This document shows positions 47,235 to 56,689 of a stretch of 64,000 nucleotides of DNA, piece by piece. Position 1 is the stretch's first letter, and the number at the start of each line of letters is the position of its first letter. The translations under genes were made by a program, and so were the position numbers. This stretch comes from Acidobacteriaceae bacterium TAA 166 (lineage in GTDB: Bacteria > Acidobacteriota > Terriglobia > Terriglobales > Acidobacteriaceae), in NCBI GenBank assembly GCA_000421065.1, contig ATWD01000002.1, positions 186,001 through 250,000 of the forward strand, in the 5' to 3' direction. Below the pieces are notes generated by a model. The model had not been told where the DNA came from and made no database searches. It saw nothing but the letters and a program-made list of their open reading frames with translations.

Positions 47235-48154
47235 AGCGGGTGCTCGGAGATGGGATGGGGCGTGGGAAGAAGCTCGGTGAGAAGGATTCCCGCGAAGATG
47301 AGCCCGGCCCCGGCGAGAGAACGGGCGCCCAGGCGCTCTCCGAGAAAGAAAAAAGAGGTGAGCCAGGCGAAGACGGGCTCGAGCGTGAGCAGCAGAGCGG
47401 TGTGGGTGGGAGGAAGATGCTGCTGGGCCCAGCTCTGGATGGTGAAGGCGGCTGCGGTGGCAATCAGGCTGGTAATGGCCAGAGCGAGAATAAGTCGCGG
47501 CGTGAGCGCGAGATAGATGGGACCTCCCAGAGGGAGGGTGACGGCCATGATGGCGGCGGCGAAGACGATCTGGAGGGTGGCGAGCTGGGGGATCGGGATG
47601 CGGGTGGAGGTATAGGCGAGTGCAAGCAGGTGTCCGGCGAAGGCGAGGGCGCAGCCGAGGGTGAGGAGATCGCCCGGACCGATGGATTGGAAGAGATTGC
47701 CCCAGCGGGTTCCGGCAGGCGTGGTCAGGAGCAGGAGTCCCGCGAAGGCGAGGAGGGCTCCAAAGAGCGCGGCCAGGGTGGGAGCCTGCGCGGAGGGCGG
47801 GCGAAGCGCGGGGATGGCCGTGAGCAGGGGAACGAAGACGACGACCAGCCCGGTGATAAAGGCCGATTTGGCCGCGGTGGTTCGGGCGAGGCCCGAGGTT
47901 TGAAGCTGATACCCGGCGGCGAGGAAGAGGCCGACGAGGGCCCCGGAGGCGATGGTCCCCCCGCTGAGGTCGCGGAGATGGCGACGATTGACGACGGCGA
48001 GCGCGAGGGCGGCCAGGGTCATGCGCAGGAGGTTGAAGACGAGCGGCGAGGCGTCGTGCAGAGAGTCTTTGACCAGCACGAAGGTCGTTCCCCAGAGCAT
48101 GACGACGGCGAGGAGAAGGAGGTGCGCGAGGGTGGAGGGGCGGAGGCGAGGCAA
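47231..48154 (-). CDS. EamA/DMT family transporter
   Basis: 307 residues, probably from a TTG at 48154 after GAGAGA. Ten hydrophobic helices form two EamA repeats: LLLAVVMLWGTTFVLVKDSL and AAFTIQSWAQQHLPPTHTAL. Such carriers export amino acids, nucleobases or other metabolites; the substrate is unknown. It is the third gene of the run truA-M20-eamA (22 bp after the peptidase), possibly one operon. Confidence 0.87.
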   Translation of the reverse strand: MPRLRPSTLAHLLLLAVVMLWGTTFVLVKDSLHDASPLVFNLLRMTLAALALAVVNRRHLRDLSGGTIASGALVGLFLAAGYQLQTSGLARTTAAKSAFITGLVVVFVPLLTAIPALRPPSAQAPTLAALFGALLAFAGLLLLTTPAGTRWGNLFQSIGPGDLLTLGCALAFAGHLLALAYTSTRIPIPQLATLQIVFAAAIMAVTLPLGGPIYLALTPRLILALAITSLIATAAAFTIQSWAQQHLPPTHTALLLTLEPVFAWLTSFFFLGERLGARSLAGAGLIFAGILLTELLPTPHPISEHPL

Positions 48155-48175
48155 GGTCTCTCTCTGGCAGTGGCT

Positions 48176-49429
48176 TTAGACGGGATCGGGAGCGTTGGTG
48201 GAGGAGGCTTCGGCGGCCAGCTGCGGCGCGATCTGTGCTGAGGCCAGGAGGAGGAGGAGGAGGCGGCGCAGGGCGGTCTCGCGGCCGATGGGATCGTACC
48301 ACTCGTCGAGGGTGTGGATGCCGCCGCCGAGACCTCCGGTACCGATTGCGAGGGCGGGGATGTCGAGCGCGAGGGGAAGGTTGGCGTCGGTGGAGCCCAG
48401 GCGCAGCTCGGTGGCGAGGTGGAGGTGACGGTCGACGGCGCGGAGGGTATGGAGAAGGGCGGAATCGAGGGGAAGAGCCCCGGCGGGGCGGTCGCCGATG
48501 GTCTCAAGCTCGAGGCTCAGACCGCTGGCGGGAGTCACAAAGGGGGTGATGGTGTCTTCGAGGGCGCGGCGGACCTGCAGGGCGGCGTCGTGCAGAGACG
48601 TGGGCCGGCTTGAGCGCAGCTCGATGAGGGCGATGGCCGAGGAGGGAATGGAGTTGACGGAGGTGCCGCCGGAGATGTGGCCGGCGTTGAGAGTGGTGAG
48701 GGGGGAGGGCGGCAGGGGAAGATCGGCGATGGCAGTGAGGGCGCGGCTGAGCATCAGGATGGGGTTGGGTACGCCTGCGTCGGACCAGGAGTGACCTCCT
48801 GGCCCGGTGACGGTGATGCGGAAGCGCAGGCTGCCGAGGGCCTGGGTGACGACGGCGGTGCCGCTGCCCTCGAGTGCGATGGCGGAGGCGATGCGGTCGC
48901 GGTAGGGGCCGCGCTCGAAGAGATGCCGCATGCCGCGCAGATCGCCTTCGCCCTCTTCGCCTACGTTGGCGGCGAAGAGAATGGTTGCGGCAGGGCGGAT
49001 GCGGGCGTGAAGAAGCGCGGCGGCGATGCCGAGCAGGGCGGTGAGGCCGGCGGCGTTGTCGCAGACGCCGGGGGCGTAGATGCGTGTGGATTCGGTGCTC
49101 TCGATGGGCTCGGAGGGGCTTCCGGGGGGGAAGACGGTGTCGAGGTGCGCGGAGAGGAGCAGGACGGGGCCGGAGGCCTCTTCAGGGCCCAGTTCGGCCA
49201 GGGCGTTGCCGGCGTCGTCGAGGTGGACGTTGGCGAGGCCGAGGGAGCGGAAGCGTTCGAGGAACCAGAGGGCACGGGGCTGCTCGCCGAAGGGAGGAGC
49301 AGGGATGCGGACGATCTCCAGCAGCCAGCGCCTGAGCTGCGGTTGATGCAGGTGCAGCCAGTGAAAGGCGCGATGGACCGCGGTCTGGCTGGCAAGGCTC
49401 GTGATGCGCTGGTGGTCGGAGGCGGACAT
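48176..49429 (-). CDS. M20 family metallopeptidase
   Basis: 417 residues. Zinc-binding motifs: LLLSAHLDTVFPPG, GVCDNAAGLTALLGIA and NVGEEGEGDLRGMRHLF (catalytic Glu pair), with the dimerisation lid from about 190 to 300 (FRITVTGPGGHSW). This is the aminoacyl/dipeptidase class, cleaving small peptides or N-acyl amino acids. It lies between truA and the EamA transporter with short gaps, which could mean peptide breakdown plus amino-acid export. Confidence 0.88.
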   Translation of the reverse strand: MSASDHQRITSLASQTAVHRAFHWLHLHQPQLRRWLLEIVRIPAPPFGEQPRALWFLERFRSLGLANVHLDDAGNALAELGPEEASGPVLLLSAHLDTVFPPGSPSEPIESTESTRIYAPGVCDNAAGLTALLGIAAALLHARIRPAATILFAANVGEEGEGDLRGMRHLFERGPYRDRIASAIALEGSGTAVVTQALGSLRFRITVTGPGGHSWSDAGVPNPILMLSRALTAIADLPLPPSPLTTLNAGHISGGTSVNSIPSSAIALIELRSSRPTSLHDAALQVRRALEDTITPFVTPASGLSLELETIGDRPAGALPLDSALLHTLRAVDRHLHLATELRLGSTDANLPLALDIPALAIGTGGLGGGIHTLDEWYDPIGRETALRRLLLLLLASAQIAPQLAAEASSTNAPDPV

Positions 49430-49443
49430 GTGTTCTTTCGAGG

Positions 49444-50307
49444 TTAGCGCGATTCTTCTTCCGACTCCTGGGATTGGGGGGGCTGTGGGCCGTCTTCGAG
49501 TCTATGTATGTTGTCCTCGTAGCTCACCTCGAGCAGAAAGAGGCCCTGCGGCGGCGCGGTGGGGCCGGCGGCGGAGCGTGATCGCGCGGCGAGGATGGAC
49601 GAGAGGGCTTGGGCCGCAGTGCGTCCGCGGCCGATGTCGATGAAGGTCCCGACCAGGTTGCGCACCATGTGATGGAGGAAGCCGGAGCCGGTGACCCGGT
49701 AGAGGATCAGGTCGGACTCGCGGTGCCAGGTGGAGGCGTAGATCGTGCGGATGGCGGTGCGAATCGAGTTGTAAGGGAAGGCCGCGTCGGTTACCTTGCC
49801 GTCCGCGGAGCGGGAGGCGAGGTCGGGGTCGGCGGCGGCGAAGGAGGTGAAATCATGCGTGCCGACGACGAGAGAGGCGGCCTCCTGCATGGCTGCGAGG
49901 TCGAGGGCCCAGGTGCAGTTCCAGACGAAGGGAGCCAGCGTGGGCGGGCAGATGGAATGGGGCGCGATGCGGTACTCGTAGGTCTTGCGGCGGGCGCTGT
50001 GACGAGCGTGGAATCCGGGGGAGGCGGCTTCGACGGAGGTGACCCGGATGCTGGTGGGAAGGATGTGGTTTAGGGCGCGCTGGAGGTTGGGGCGAGGGAT
50101 GGAGGAGTCGAGCGTGACGGAGGCGACCTGGCCGAAGGCGTGGACGCCGGTGTCGGTGCGGCCGGAGCCCTGGGGCAGGACGGTCTCGCCGGTGATGTGG
50201 AGGAGGGCTTCGGCAAGGACGCCCTGGACAGTGGGGAGGCCGGGTTGGATCTGCCACCCGTGATAGGGGGTACCGTCGTAGGCGAGAGTGAGCTTCCAGT
50301 GAGGCAT
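49444..50307 (-). CDS. truA: tRNA pseudouridine synthase A
   Basis: 287 residues from the ATG at 50307 (MPHWKLTLAYDGTPYHGWQ). The catalytic Asp is in GRTDTGVHAFGQVA; FHARHSARRKTYEYRI and FLHHMVRNLVGTFIDIG are further family blocks. It isomerises uridines 38-40 of tRNA anticodon stems. The C-terminal 20 residues are a Gln/Glu/Ser-rich tail beyond the usual end. A longer upstream frame is not supported. Confidence 0.94.
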   Translation of the reverse strand: MPHWKLTLAYDGTPYHGWQIQPGLPTVQGVLAEALLHITGETVLPQGSGRTDTGVHAFGQVASVTLDSSIPRPNLQRALNHILPTSIRVTSVEAASPGFHARHSARRKTYEYRIAPHSICPPTLAPFVWNCTWALDLAAMQEAASLVVGTHDFTSFAAADPDLASRSADGKVTDAAFPYNSIRTAIRTIYASTWHRESDLILYRVTGSGFLHHMVRNLVGTFIDIGRGRTAAQALSSILAARSRSAAGPTAPPQGLFLLEVSYEDNIHRLEDGPQPPQSQESEEESR

Positions 50308-50745
50308 GACGATCAATCTGCACGGTAACATGCCGAGCAGAGAGGAGCGGGGGTGGACCGGTCTCCGCTTTGGATTTTGTTTCCTGGATTCCGCCTTCGG
50401 ATTCAATCCGGAGAAACGGCGGAGGTTGATATACTTAGCGGGTTACAAAATAGGAAATCTGAAGGAACCCGGAACGAAGTGGGGGATGCCTGCGTATTCC
50501 TGCCCAGGCAGAGTGCGGATCCGGAAGAGCGAGATGGAGATCGGGGCCCCTTCTTCCTCAAAGGATCGGTTTGTCTCTCTTGAGGAGAGTCCTTCGCCGG
50601 GGGCCAAACGTCTTAGAGACACTGGTTAAACGACGAAGGTCGACGGTTCGCATTGGATTCGGCAGGAATGAGAGTTTTCCGGATAGGCTTCCCGAGTTGA
50701 GGGAGATGCCGGTCAAGATTCAAAGGGAAGGTTGGAGATCGCAAC
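50308..50745. other. 438-bp upstream region of the TolC-like gene
   Basis: Between divergent truA and the outer-membrane-factor gene. No gene is supported. The AT-rich patch at 50425-50460 (around TTGATATACTTAG) is the most promoter-like part, but no clean -35/-10 pair stands out. Confidence 0.35.
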
Positions 50746-52899
50746 GTGAGACTAAGGGATATGCAGGCGGCGGCGAGTATTGCACTGCTGCTGATGAGCG
50801 TAAGCACAGAGCCGCTGATGGCGCAGCAGACCAATCCTCAACCACCGACCCAGCCCCAAACACAGACCCAGACCAGCCCGACCGCACCCGCACCCCAGCA
50901 GGGGGTGGTGATGGATACGACGGGAACGCCGGGACTTCCCCAGGCGCCTCAGCCCAAGCTGACCGAGCCGCTCTACCTGCGCGATACGATGGTCAATTAC
51001 ACCAAGCCGAAGAGCCACTTCTGGAATCCGCTTGCACCGTATACGACGACGAGCCTTCCCCAGGCCCGGCTGGGCAACACCCCGCAGCTCGATCAGTTGC
51101 TCAAAGACGGCAGGATCTACCTGAGCCTGAACGACGCCATTACGCTGGCGCTTGAGAATAACTACGACATCGAGATCGCAAGAATCAACCTGGATATCGC
51201 CGATACCGATCTGTTACGCGCCAAGGCGGGCGGAACGCTGCGCGGCGTCTCGACGGGTGTTGTGCAGAATACGCTGGGGGGAACGACCTCGACCGTTACG
51301 GGCGGCGGCGGTCCGGGCGGAACCTCGAGCGGTGTAGGTGGAGGCGCGGCAGGTGCTTCAGGCATCGTTGTAAGCACCAATGGCGGCGGCCCCACGCCGA
51401 CCGCGCTCGATCCGGCTTTTACGGGCACGCTGCAGTACGAGGATGCAAATTCGCAGCAGCCCACGCCCTTCATTACTGGAACCGACACGCTCAAGCAAAA
51501 CACGGGAACCTATAACTTCGGCTATCAGCAGGGATTTCTGACCGGTACGCTGATGAACTTCACCTTCAATAACTCGCGTACGACCACCAACAGCTCGCGT
51601 TCAACCTTTAGCCCTCAGTTGAACTCAAGCTTTCAGCTGAGAGTGACCCAGCATCTTTTGAACGGTTTCGGGCCTGGTGTCAACGGACGTTTTATCCTGC
51701 AGGCGAAGAACGATCGTCGCATTACCGATTCGGCCTTTCGTCAGCAGCTGCTTTCCACGGTCTCGCAGGTGGAGAATATCTATTGGGGCCTGGTGAGCGC
51801 TTATGAAGATGAGCAGGCCAAAGAGCGAGCGCTGGCGCAGTCGACGCAACTGACCTCCGACAATCGGCGACAGCTTGAGATTGGAACGCTGGCTCCCCTT
51901 GACGTCGTTAATTCTGACTCCGCAGTCGCCACCGACAAACAGGCCTTGGTCGCGTCGGAGACGAACCTTGAATATCAGCAATTAATTATGAAACAGGCGA
52001 TTGCAAGAAACTTGAACGATCCGCAGCTCGCCAATGCTCCTGTTATTCCGACCGATCGTGTCAGTCTCGACCGACTGCAGGAAGAAGATACGCCCATTGA
52101 AGATCTGGTACGAGAGGCTTACGCGAATAACCCGCAGATCGAACAGGCGGCGTTAAACATGAAGAATAACGAGATCACGATCAAAGCCTTTAAAAATGGA
52201 TTATTGCCGACGGTCGATGCGTACGCCTTTTATGGTGGATCAGCTCTCGCTGGTAAAAGAAATTCGCTCTATACCTGCACTGACATCAGCGGGAATGTCA
52301 TCAGTGATCCGTCGGCCTGCCCGATCGTTCAAGGCGGGCTTACCGATGTCTTCGGCAACACCTTCAATGGTCGTTACCCAGACCAGGGTGTGGGCGTAAA
52401 CATTAACATTCCTATCCGCAACCGGATCGCTCAGGCCGATCAGGCACGTTCGCAGATGGAATATCGGCAGTCGCAGATGCGCCTGCAGCAGCTTTACACG
52501 CAGACCCGCATTAACGTGATCAATGGGCAGTATGCTCTGACCAACGACCGCGCCCAGGTGCAGGCGGCCCAGGCGGGACGCGACTTCGCCGCGCAGAGTT
52601 TGGATGCCGAGCAGAAGAAGTACAAGCTGGGCGCTTCGACGACGGCTCTGGTGCTGCAGCAGCAGAGAAATCTGGCTACGGCGGAGAATACGCTGATCTC
52701 GTCCACCGCAGCCTACGCGAGGGACCGCGTGGCGCTTGCACAGCTGCTCTCGAACCTGCTGGACAAGTACGGCATCAACATTGTCGATGCGGCGACCGGC
52801 AATATCTCCCATCCTCTGACGGTTCCGGGGCTGACGGCTCCGAAGCCGCAGGAATCCCCTCAGCCGCTGACCCAGACTCCTGCGGCTCCTCCACAGTAG
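50746..52899 (+). CDS. TolC-family outer-membrane efflux protein
   Basis: 717 residues from a GTG with GGAG upstream. The signal peptide (about 1-26) is followed by a Pro/Gln/Thr-rich stretch, then the first OEP repeat (ITLALENNYDIEIARINLDI) and the second (FAAQSLDAEQKKYKLGASTT). A Gly/Thr-rich insert (about 175-215, with GGGGPGGTSSG) and a Pro/Gln-rich C-terminus are extra relative to the usual 450 residues. It should form a trimeric outer-membrane tunnel for efflux or secretion, but no inner-membrane partner is adjacent. Confidence 0.87.
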   Translation: MRLRDMQAAASIALLLMSVSTEPLMAQQTNPQPPTQPQTQTQTSPTAPAPQQGVVMDTTGTPGLPQAPQPKLTEPLYLRDTMVNYTKPKSHFWNPLAPYTTTSLPQARLGNTPQLDQLLKDGRIYLSLNDAITLALENNYDIEIARINLDIADTDLLRAKAGGTLRGVSTGVVQNTLGGTTSTVTGGGGPGGTSSGVGGGAAGASGIVVSTNGGGPTPTALDPAFTGTLQYEDANSQQPTPFITGTDTLKQNTGTYNFGYQQGFLTGTLMNFTFNNSRTTTNSSRSTFSPQLNSSFQLRVTQHLLNGFGPGVNGRFILQAKNDRRITDSAFRQQLLSTVSQVENIYWGLVSAYEDEQAKERALAQSTQLTSDNRRQLEIGTLAPLDVVNSDSAVATDKQALVASETNLEYQQLIMKQAIARNLNDPQLANAPVIPTDRVSLDRLQEEDTPIEDLVREAYANNPQIEQAALNMKNNEITIKAFKNGLLPTVDAYAFYGGSALAGKRNSLYTCTDISGNVISDPSACPIVQGGLTDVFGNTFNGRYPDQGVGVNINIPIRNRIAQADQARSQMEYRQSQMRLQQLYTQTRINVINGQYALTNDRAQVQAAQAGRDFAAQSLDAEQKKYKLGASTTALVLQQQRNLATAENTLISSTAAYARDRVALAQLLSNLLDKYGINIVDAATGNISHPLTVPGLTAPKPQESPQPLTQTPAAPPQ

Positions 52900-52921
52900 G
52901 CCAGCGATCAGCGGTGGAATT

Positions 52922-52970
52922 GAGATGGCCCGGACGTGCTTCAGACGTGCTCCGGGCCATCTCTTTTTCT
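52922..52970 (+). terminator. Rho-independent terminator after the TolC-like gene
   Basis: GAGATGGCCCGGA (52922-52934) and TCCGGGCCATCTC (52951-52963), then TTTTT. The loop contains a tandem GACGTGCTTC-like repeat. Classical form on the forward strand. Confidence 0.85.
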
Positions 52971-52997
52971 GTCGAGATTGTGGACTAAACTGGAGAA

Positions 52998-55151
52998 ATG
53001 AGCGAAGGACAAAACACGGCGCCCCACAACGCACTCCAGAGTGCAGCCTCAGCCTATCTGCGGACCGCGAGCCACCAACCTGTAAGGTGGCATGAGTGGG
53101 GTGATGCGGCCTTCGCTCTTGCCAAGACCGAAGACAAGCCCATTCTGCTGGACATCGGAGCGGTGTGGTGCCACTGGTGCCATGTGATGGATCGCGAGTC
53201 CTACGAAAACGCCGACACGGCGAAGATCATCAACGAATATTTTGTGGCCGTAAAGGTGGATCGGGACGAACGGCCGGATGTGGACGCGCGCTACCAGGCC
53301 GCGGTCTCGGCGATCAGCGGGCAGGGGGGATGGCCGCTGACGGCGTTTCTTACTCCTGACGGCAAGCCGTTTTTTGGGGGGACGTATTTTCCGCCGGAGG
53401 ATCGGCATGGACGTCCCGGGCTCCCGCGGGTTCTGCTGACGATGGCGGAGGCCTTTCGCGAGAAGCGCGACGAGGTCAACGACTCGGCGACGAGCGTGAT
53501 TGCGGCGATCGAGCATAACGAGTCGTTTATGGGGCGCGCCGGGAACCCAGGGCCGGAGCTGCTGACGAAGCTGGTGGATGCGATCTTGAAGCAGTTCGAT
53601 GCCCGCTCGGGAGGGTTCGGATCGCAGCCGAAGTTTCCACACTCGGGCGCGATCGATCTTCTGCTGGACGTGGCATCGCGATCGTCGCTGCCGGATGAGA
53701 ATATGGCCGCGAAAGCGAAGACCGCCGCGCTGGTGACGCTCGAGAAGATGTCGCGGGGAGGAATCTACGACCATCTTGCGGGAGGGTTCCATCGCTACTC
53801 GGTCGATGAGTCATGGGTGGTGCCGCACTTCGAGAAGATGGCGTATGACAACAGCGAGCTGCTGAAGAACTACGTCCACGCCTACCAGAGCTTCGTCGAG
53901 CCGGAGGCGGCCCGTGTGGCTCGCGAGATTCTGGCATGGATGGCGGAGTGGCTGAGCGACCGCGAGCGTGGCGGCTTCTACGCCTCGCAGGATGCGGATT
54001 TTTCACTTGACGACGACGGCGATTACTTCACCTGGACCCGCGAAGAGGTTGCCGCCGTGCTGACCCGCGAGGAGCTGGTCGTGGCCGAGCCCTTCTACGA
54101 TATCGGCGACATCGGCGACATGCACCACAACCCGGAGAAGAACGTACTGCACATCCGGGTATCGATCGAGGGAGTAGCGAAGACGAACGGATTTACGGTC
54201 GAGCAGGCGCGAGCTCTGTTGGTCTCGGCGAGACAGAAGATGTATGCGGCGCGGTTGAAGCGGCCGACGCCGTATGTCGATAAGACGATCTATACGGGAT
54301 GGAATGGGATGTGCATCTCGGCGACGCTCGAGGCAGGACGCGTGCTGGGGCTGCCGGAGGTGGTCGCATTTGCGTTGAAGTCGCTGGACCGCGTGCTGGC
54401 GGCGGCCTGGGAGGACGCGACCGGGCTGGCGCATGTGGTGGCGTATGGCGAGCCGGGCTCGGCGCAGCGCGTGGCCGGGACGCTGGAGGACTATGGATTC
54501 GTTGGCAACGCGGCGCTCGACGCCTGGGAGGCGACCGGCGAGATTCGCTACTACGAGGCTGCATCGCGCATCGCCGAGGTGCTGGTGAGCCGGTTTTACG
54601 ATGCGGTGGGTGGAGGATTCTTCGATACGCAGGCAGTCGTCGCGGGCGAAGAACGCTTGGGTGCGCTGGGAGTGAGGAGAAAGCCGCTGCAGGACTCGCC
54701 CACGCCGGCGGGGAACTCGGTGGCTGCAACCCTGCTGCTGCGCCTGCATGCTCTGAACGATCACGAAGACTATGCCACCAGGGCGCTCGAGACGCTCGAG
54801 ACCTTCGCCGGGGTGGTCGAGCACTTCGGGCTCTATGCGGCGAGTTATGGCCTGGCATTGCAGAGGATGGTCCAGGGGCCGGTTGAGATCTGCGTGATTG
54901 GGGACGATGCCGAGGCGCGTGAGTTGGAGGCTGCGGCGCTTGCGCAGTATGCGGTCAATAAGAGCGTGATCCGTCTGCGGCGGAAGCAGCTGGAGGCGCT
55001 GCCGCCGGCTTTGGCCGAGACACTGCCGTTTCTTCCGGGGGTGAAGGATGGCGCAGAGGGAAGCTTCGCCGTGATCTGCACCGCGCGGGGATGCCAGCCG
55101 CCGGTTCACTCGGCGGAGACCTTGGCGGCGGCTCTGAATAACCAGATTTAG
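52998..55151 (+). CDS. DUF255 / spermatogenesis-associated-20-like thioredoxin-fold protein
   Basis: 717 residues. The N-terminal thioredoxin-like domain (about 20-180) has the WCHWCHVMDRESYEN motif, KVDRDERPDVD and GGWPLTAFLTPDGKPFFGG. An (alpha/alpha)6 barrel (about 190-690, cellobiose-epimerase-like) follows with VPHFEKMAYDNSELLKNY. This is the YyaL/SPATA20 family, widespread but with no firm activity; the Cys-His-Trp-Cys site suggests redox chemistry. The ATG at 52998 lies just after the upstream terminator. Confidence 0.92.
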   Translation: MSEGQNTAPHNALQSAASAYLRTASHQPVRWHEWGDAAFALAKTEDKPILLDIGAVWCHWCHVMDRESYENADTAKIINEYFVAVKVDRDERPDVDARYQAAVSAISGQGGWPLTAFLTPDGKPFFGGTYFPPEDRHGRPGLPRVLLTMAEAFREKRDEVNDSATSVIAAIEHNESFMGRAGNPGPELLTKLVDAILKQFDARSGGFGSQPKFPHSGAIDLLLDVASRSSLPDENMAAKAKTAALVTLEKMSRGGIYDHLAGGFHRYSVDESWVVPHFEKMAYDNSELLKNYVHAYQSFVEPEAARVAREILAWMAEWLSDRERGGFYASQDADFSLDDDGDYFTWTREEVAAVLTREELVVAEPFYDIGDIGDMHHNPEKNVLHIRVSIEGVAKTNGFTVEQARALLVSARQKMYAARLKRPTPYVDKTIYTGWNGMCISATLEAGRVLGLPEVVAFALKSLDRVLAAAWEDATGLAHVVAYGEPGSAQRVAGTLEDYGFVGNAALDAWEATGEIRYYEAASRIAEVLVSRFYDAVGGGFFDTQAVVAGEERLGALGVRRKPLQDSPTPAGNSVAATLLLRLHALNDHEDYATRALETLETFAGVVEHFGLYAASYGLALQRMVQGPVEICVIGDDAEARELEAAALAQYAVNKSVIRLRRKQLEALPPALAETLPFLPGVKDGAEGSFAVICTARGCQPPVHSAETLAAALNNQI

Positions 55152-55170
55152 GGCCCGGCCGGCAGGCCAT
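55152..55170. repeat. Copy of a 19-bp palindromic repeat
   Basis: GGCCCGGCCGGCAGGCCAT, identical to 47204-47222, placed one base after the DUF255 stop codon and before the convergent nuoN end. It may belong to a dispersed REP-like family. Confidence 0.55.
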
Positions 55171-55186
55171 GATCCTTTCTCAGATC

Positions 55187-56689
55187 CTAACGGCTGGCGC
55201 TGGTCGTGGTGGCGTCCGCTCCGGGCTGGGCCGGGTTCGGGTGGACGGTGACGTCGGCGCTGTGCTGCGCGATGCCGAGGATGCGGTTGGGCGCGATTCC
55301 AAGCAGAAGCGTGGCGACCGCGGTCAGGGTCAGGGCGATGGCTGCCGGGACGGTGACTGTTGTGTGGGCGTCGACGCGGTCGTTCTCCGTGACGGGCCGG
55401 CTGTAGAGCGCCGCCAGTAGGCGGAGATAGTAGAAGCAGGCGATGCCGCTGTTCAGAAGACCGATGACGGCGAGCCATACGCGGCCGGCGTGCAGGGCAG
55501 CCGAGAAGACATAGAACTTGCCGAAGAAGCCCCCGGTGAAGGGGATTCCTATCAGCGAAAGCAGGAAGAAGCCAAGCACAGCGGCCAGCACTGGGCGCTT
55601 GAGCGCGAGGGCGGTGTAGTCGTCGATGGTGCGGGCGCGCTCCTGGTAGCCGGCGATCTGAGTGATGGCGGTGAAGGCTCCCACATTCATGGCCGCATAG
55701 GCAGCGGTGTAGAAGCAGGCGGAGGCGATGCCGTCGGCCGGAAATGCGGTGTAGGCGACCAGAAGATACCCGGCGTGCGCGATCGAGGAGTAGGCGAGCA
55801 TGCGCTTTACGTCGCGCTGCATCAGGGCGCCGAGATTGCCGACGGTCATCGAGAGTACAGCAAGGACCCAGATCAGTGCCGCCCAGCGAGGCTCGTAGGA
55901 CGGATAGCCGGAGAAGAGGATGCGCAAAAGAACTGCGAAAGCGGCCGCTTTGGGGGCGGTCGACATCAGGCCGACGACCGGCGCTGGCGCGCCCTGGTAG
56001 ACGTCCGGGGTCCAGACGTGGAACGGGGCGGCCGAGACCTTGAAGCCGATGCCGATGATGATGAGGCCGAGGGAGAGAAGGGCGAGCGTCGGGGTGGCAG
56101 TGGTGGTGAGGCCCAGCGAGATCGAGTCGATGCGGGTCGATCCGGTTGATCCGAAGGCCAGAGCAATGCCGTAGAGGAAGAAGGCCGTGGCGAAGGAACC
56201 GAGCAGGAAGTACTTGATCGAGGCCTCGGTGGCGGAGGCCTGTCCCTTGCGAAAACCCGCCATGATGTAGGTCGAGATGGAGGAGATCTCAAGGCCGATG
56301 AAGACCATCAGCAGCTCGACCGAGCAGGTCATCAGCATCATGCCGGTGGCTCCGAAGAGCGTCAGGGCGAAGTACTCGCCGGCGTGAGTGGCGTGGCCCT
56401 CGAAGTAGTCGAGCGAGCTGAGCAGCGTGACCAGAACGATAGCCGCGATCAGCAGATGGAAGAAGATCGAGAACGAGTCCACCTGGATGGTGCCGAAGAA
56501 GGAGTGCATGGTCCCGAATCCGGTCTGATACCAGCTGGCGAGACCGGCGGCGAGGGTGCCGAGGATGGCCAGCCAGCCGAGGGGCTTGCGGCTGGACGTA
56601 GCCGGAAGGAGTGGCTCGGCCAGCATGATGATGACGCCGGTGAGGGTGAGAATGATCTCGGGCAGAAGCGTGAGGACGTTAGGAGACAT
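55187..56689 (-). CDS. nuoN: NADH-quinone oxidoreductase subunit N
   Basis: 500 residues, about 14 TM helices. The proton-antiporter-like core shows SSISTYIMAGFRKGQASATE and FHVWTPDVYQGAPAPVVG with the conserved Lys/Glu positions of complex I antiporter subunits. It is the last gene of the nuo operon and begins immediately after the nuoM stop. Confidence 0.95.
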   Translation of the reverse strand: MSPNVLTLLPEIILTLTGVIIMLAEPLLPATSSRKPLGWLAILGTLAAGLASWYQTGFGTMHSFFGTIQVDSFSIFFHLLIAAIVLVTLLSSLDYFEGHATHAGEYFALTLFGATGMMLMTCSVELLMVFIGLEISSISTYIMAGFRKGQASATEASIKYFLLGSFATAFFLYGIALAFGSTGSTRIDSISLGLTTTATPTLALLSLGLIIIGIGFKVSAAPFHVWTPDVYQGAPAPVVGLMSTAPKAAAFAVLLRILFSGYPSYEPRWAALIWVLAVLSMTVGNLGALMQRDVKRMLAYSSIAHAGYLLVAYTAFPADGIASACFYTAAYAAMNVGAFTAITQIAGYQERARTIDDYTALALKRPVLAAVLGFFLLSLIGIPFTGGFFGKFYVFSAALHAGRVWLAVIGLLNSGIACFYYLRLLAALYSRPVTENDRVDAHTTVTVPAAIALTLTAVATLLLGIAPNRILGIAQHSADVTVHPNPAQPGADATTTSASR

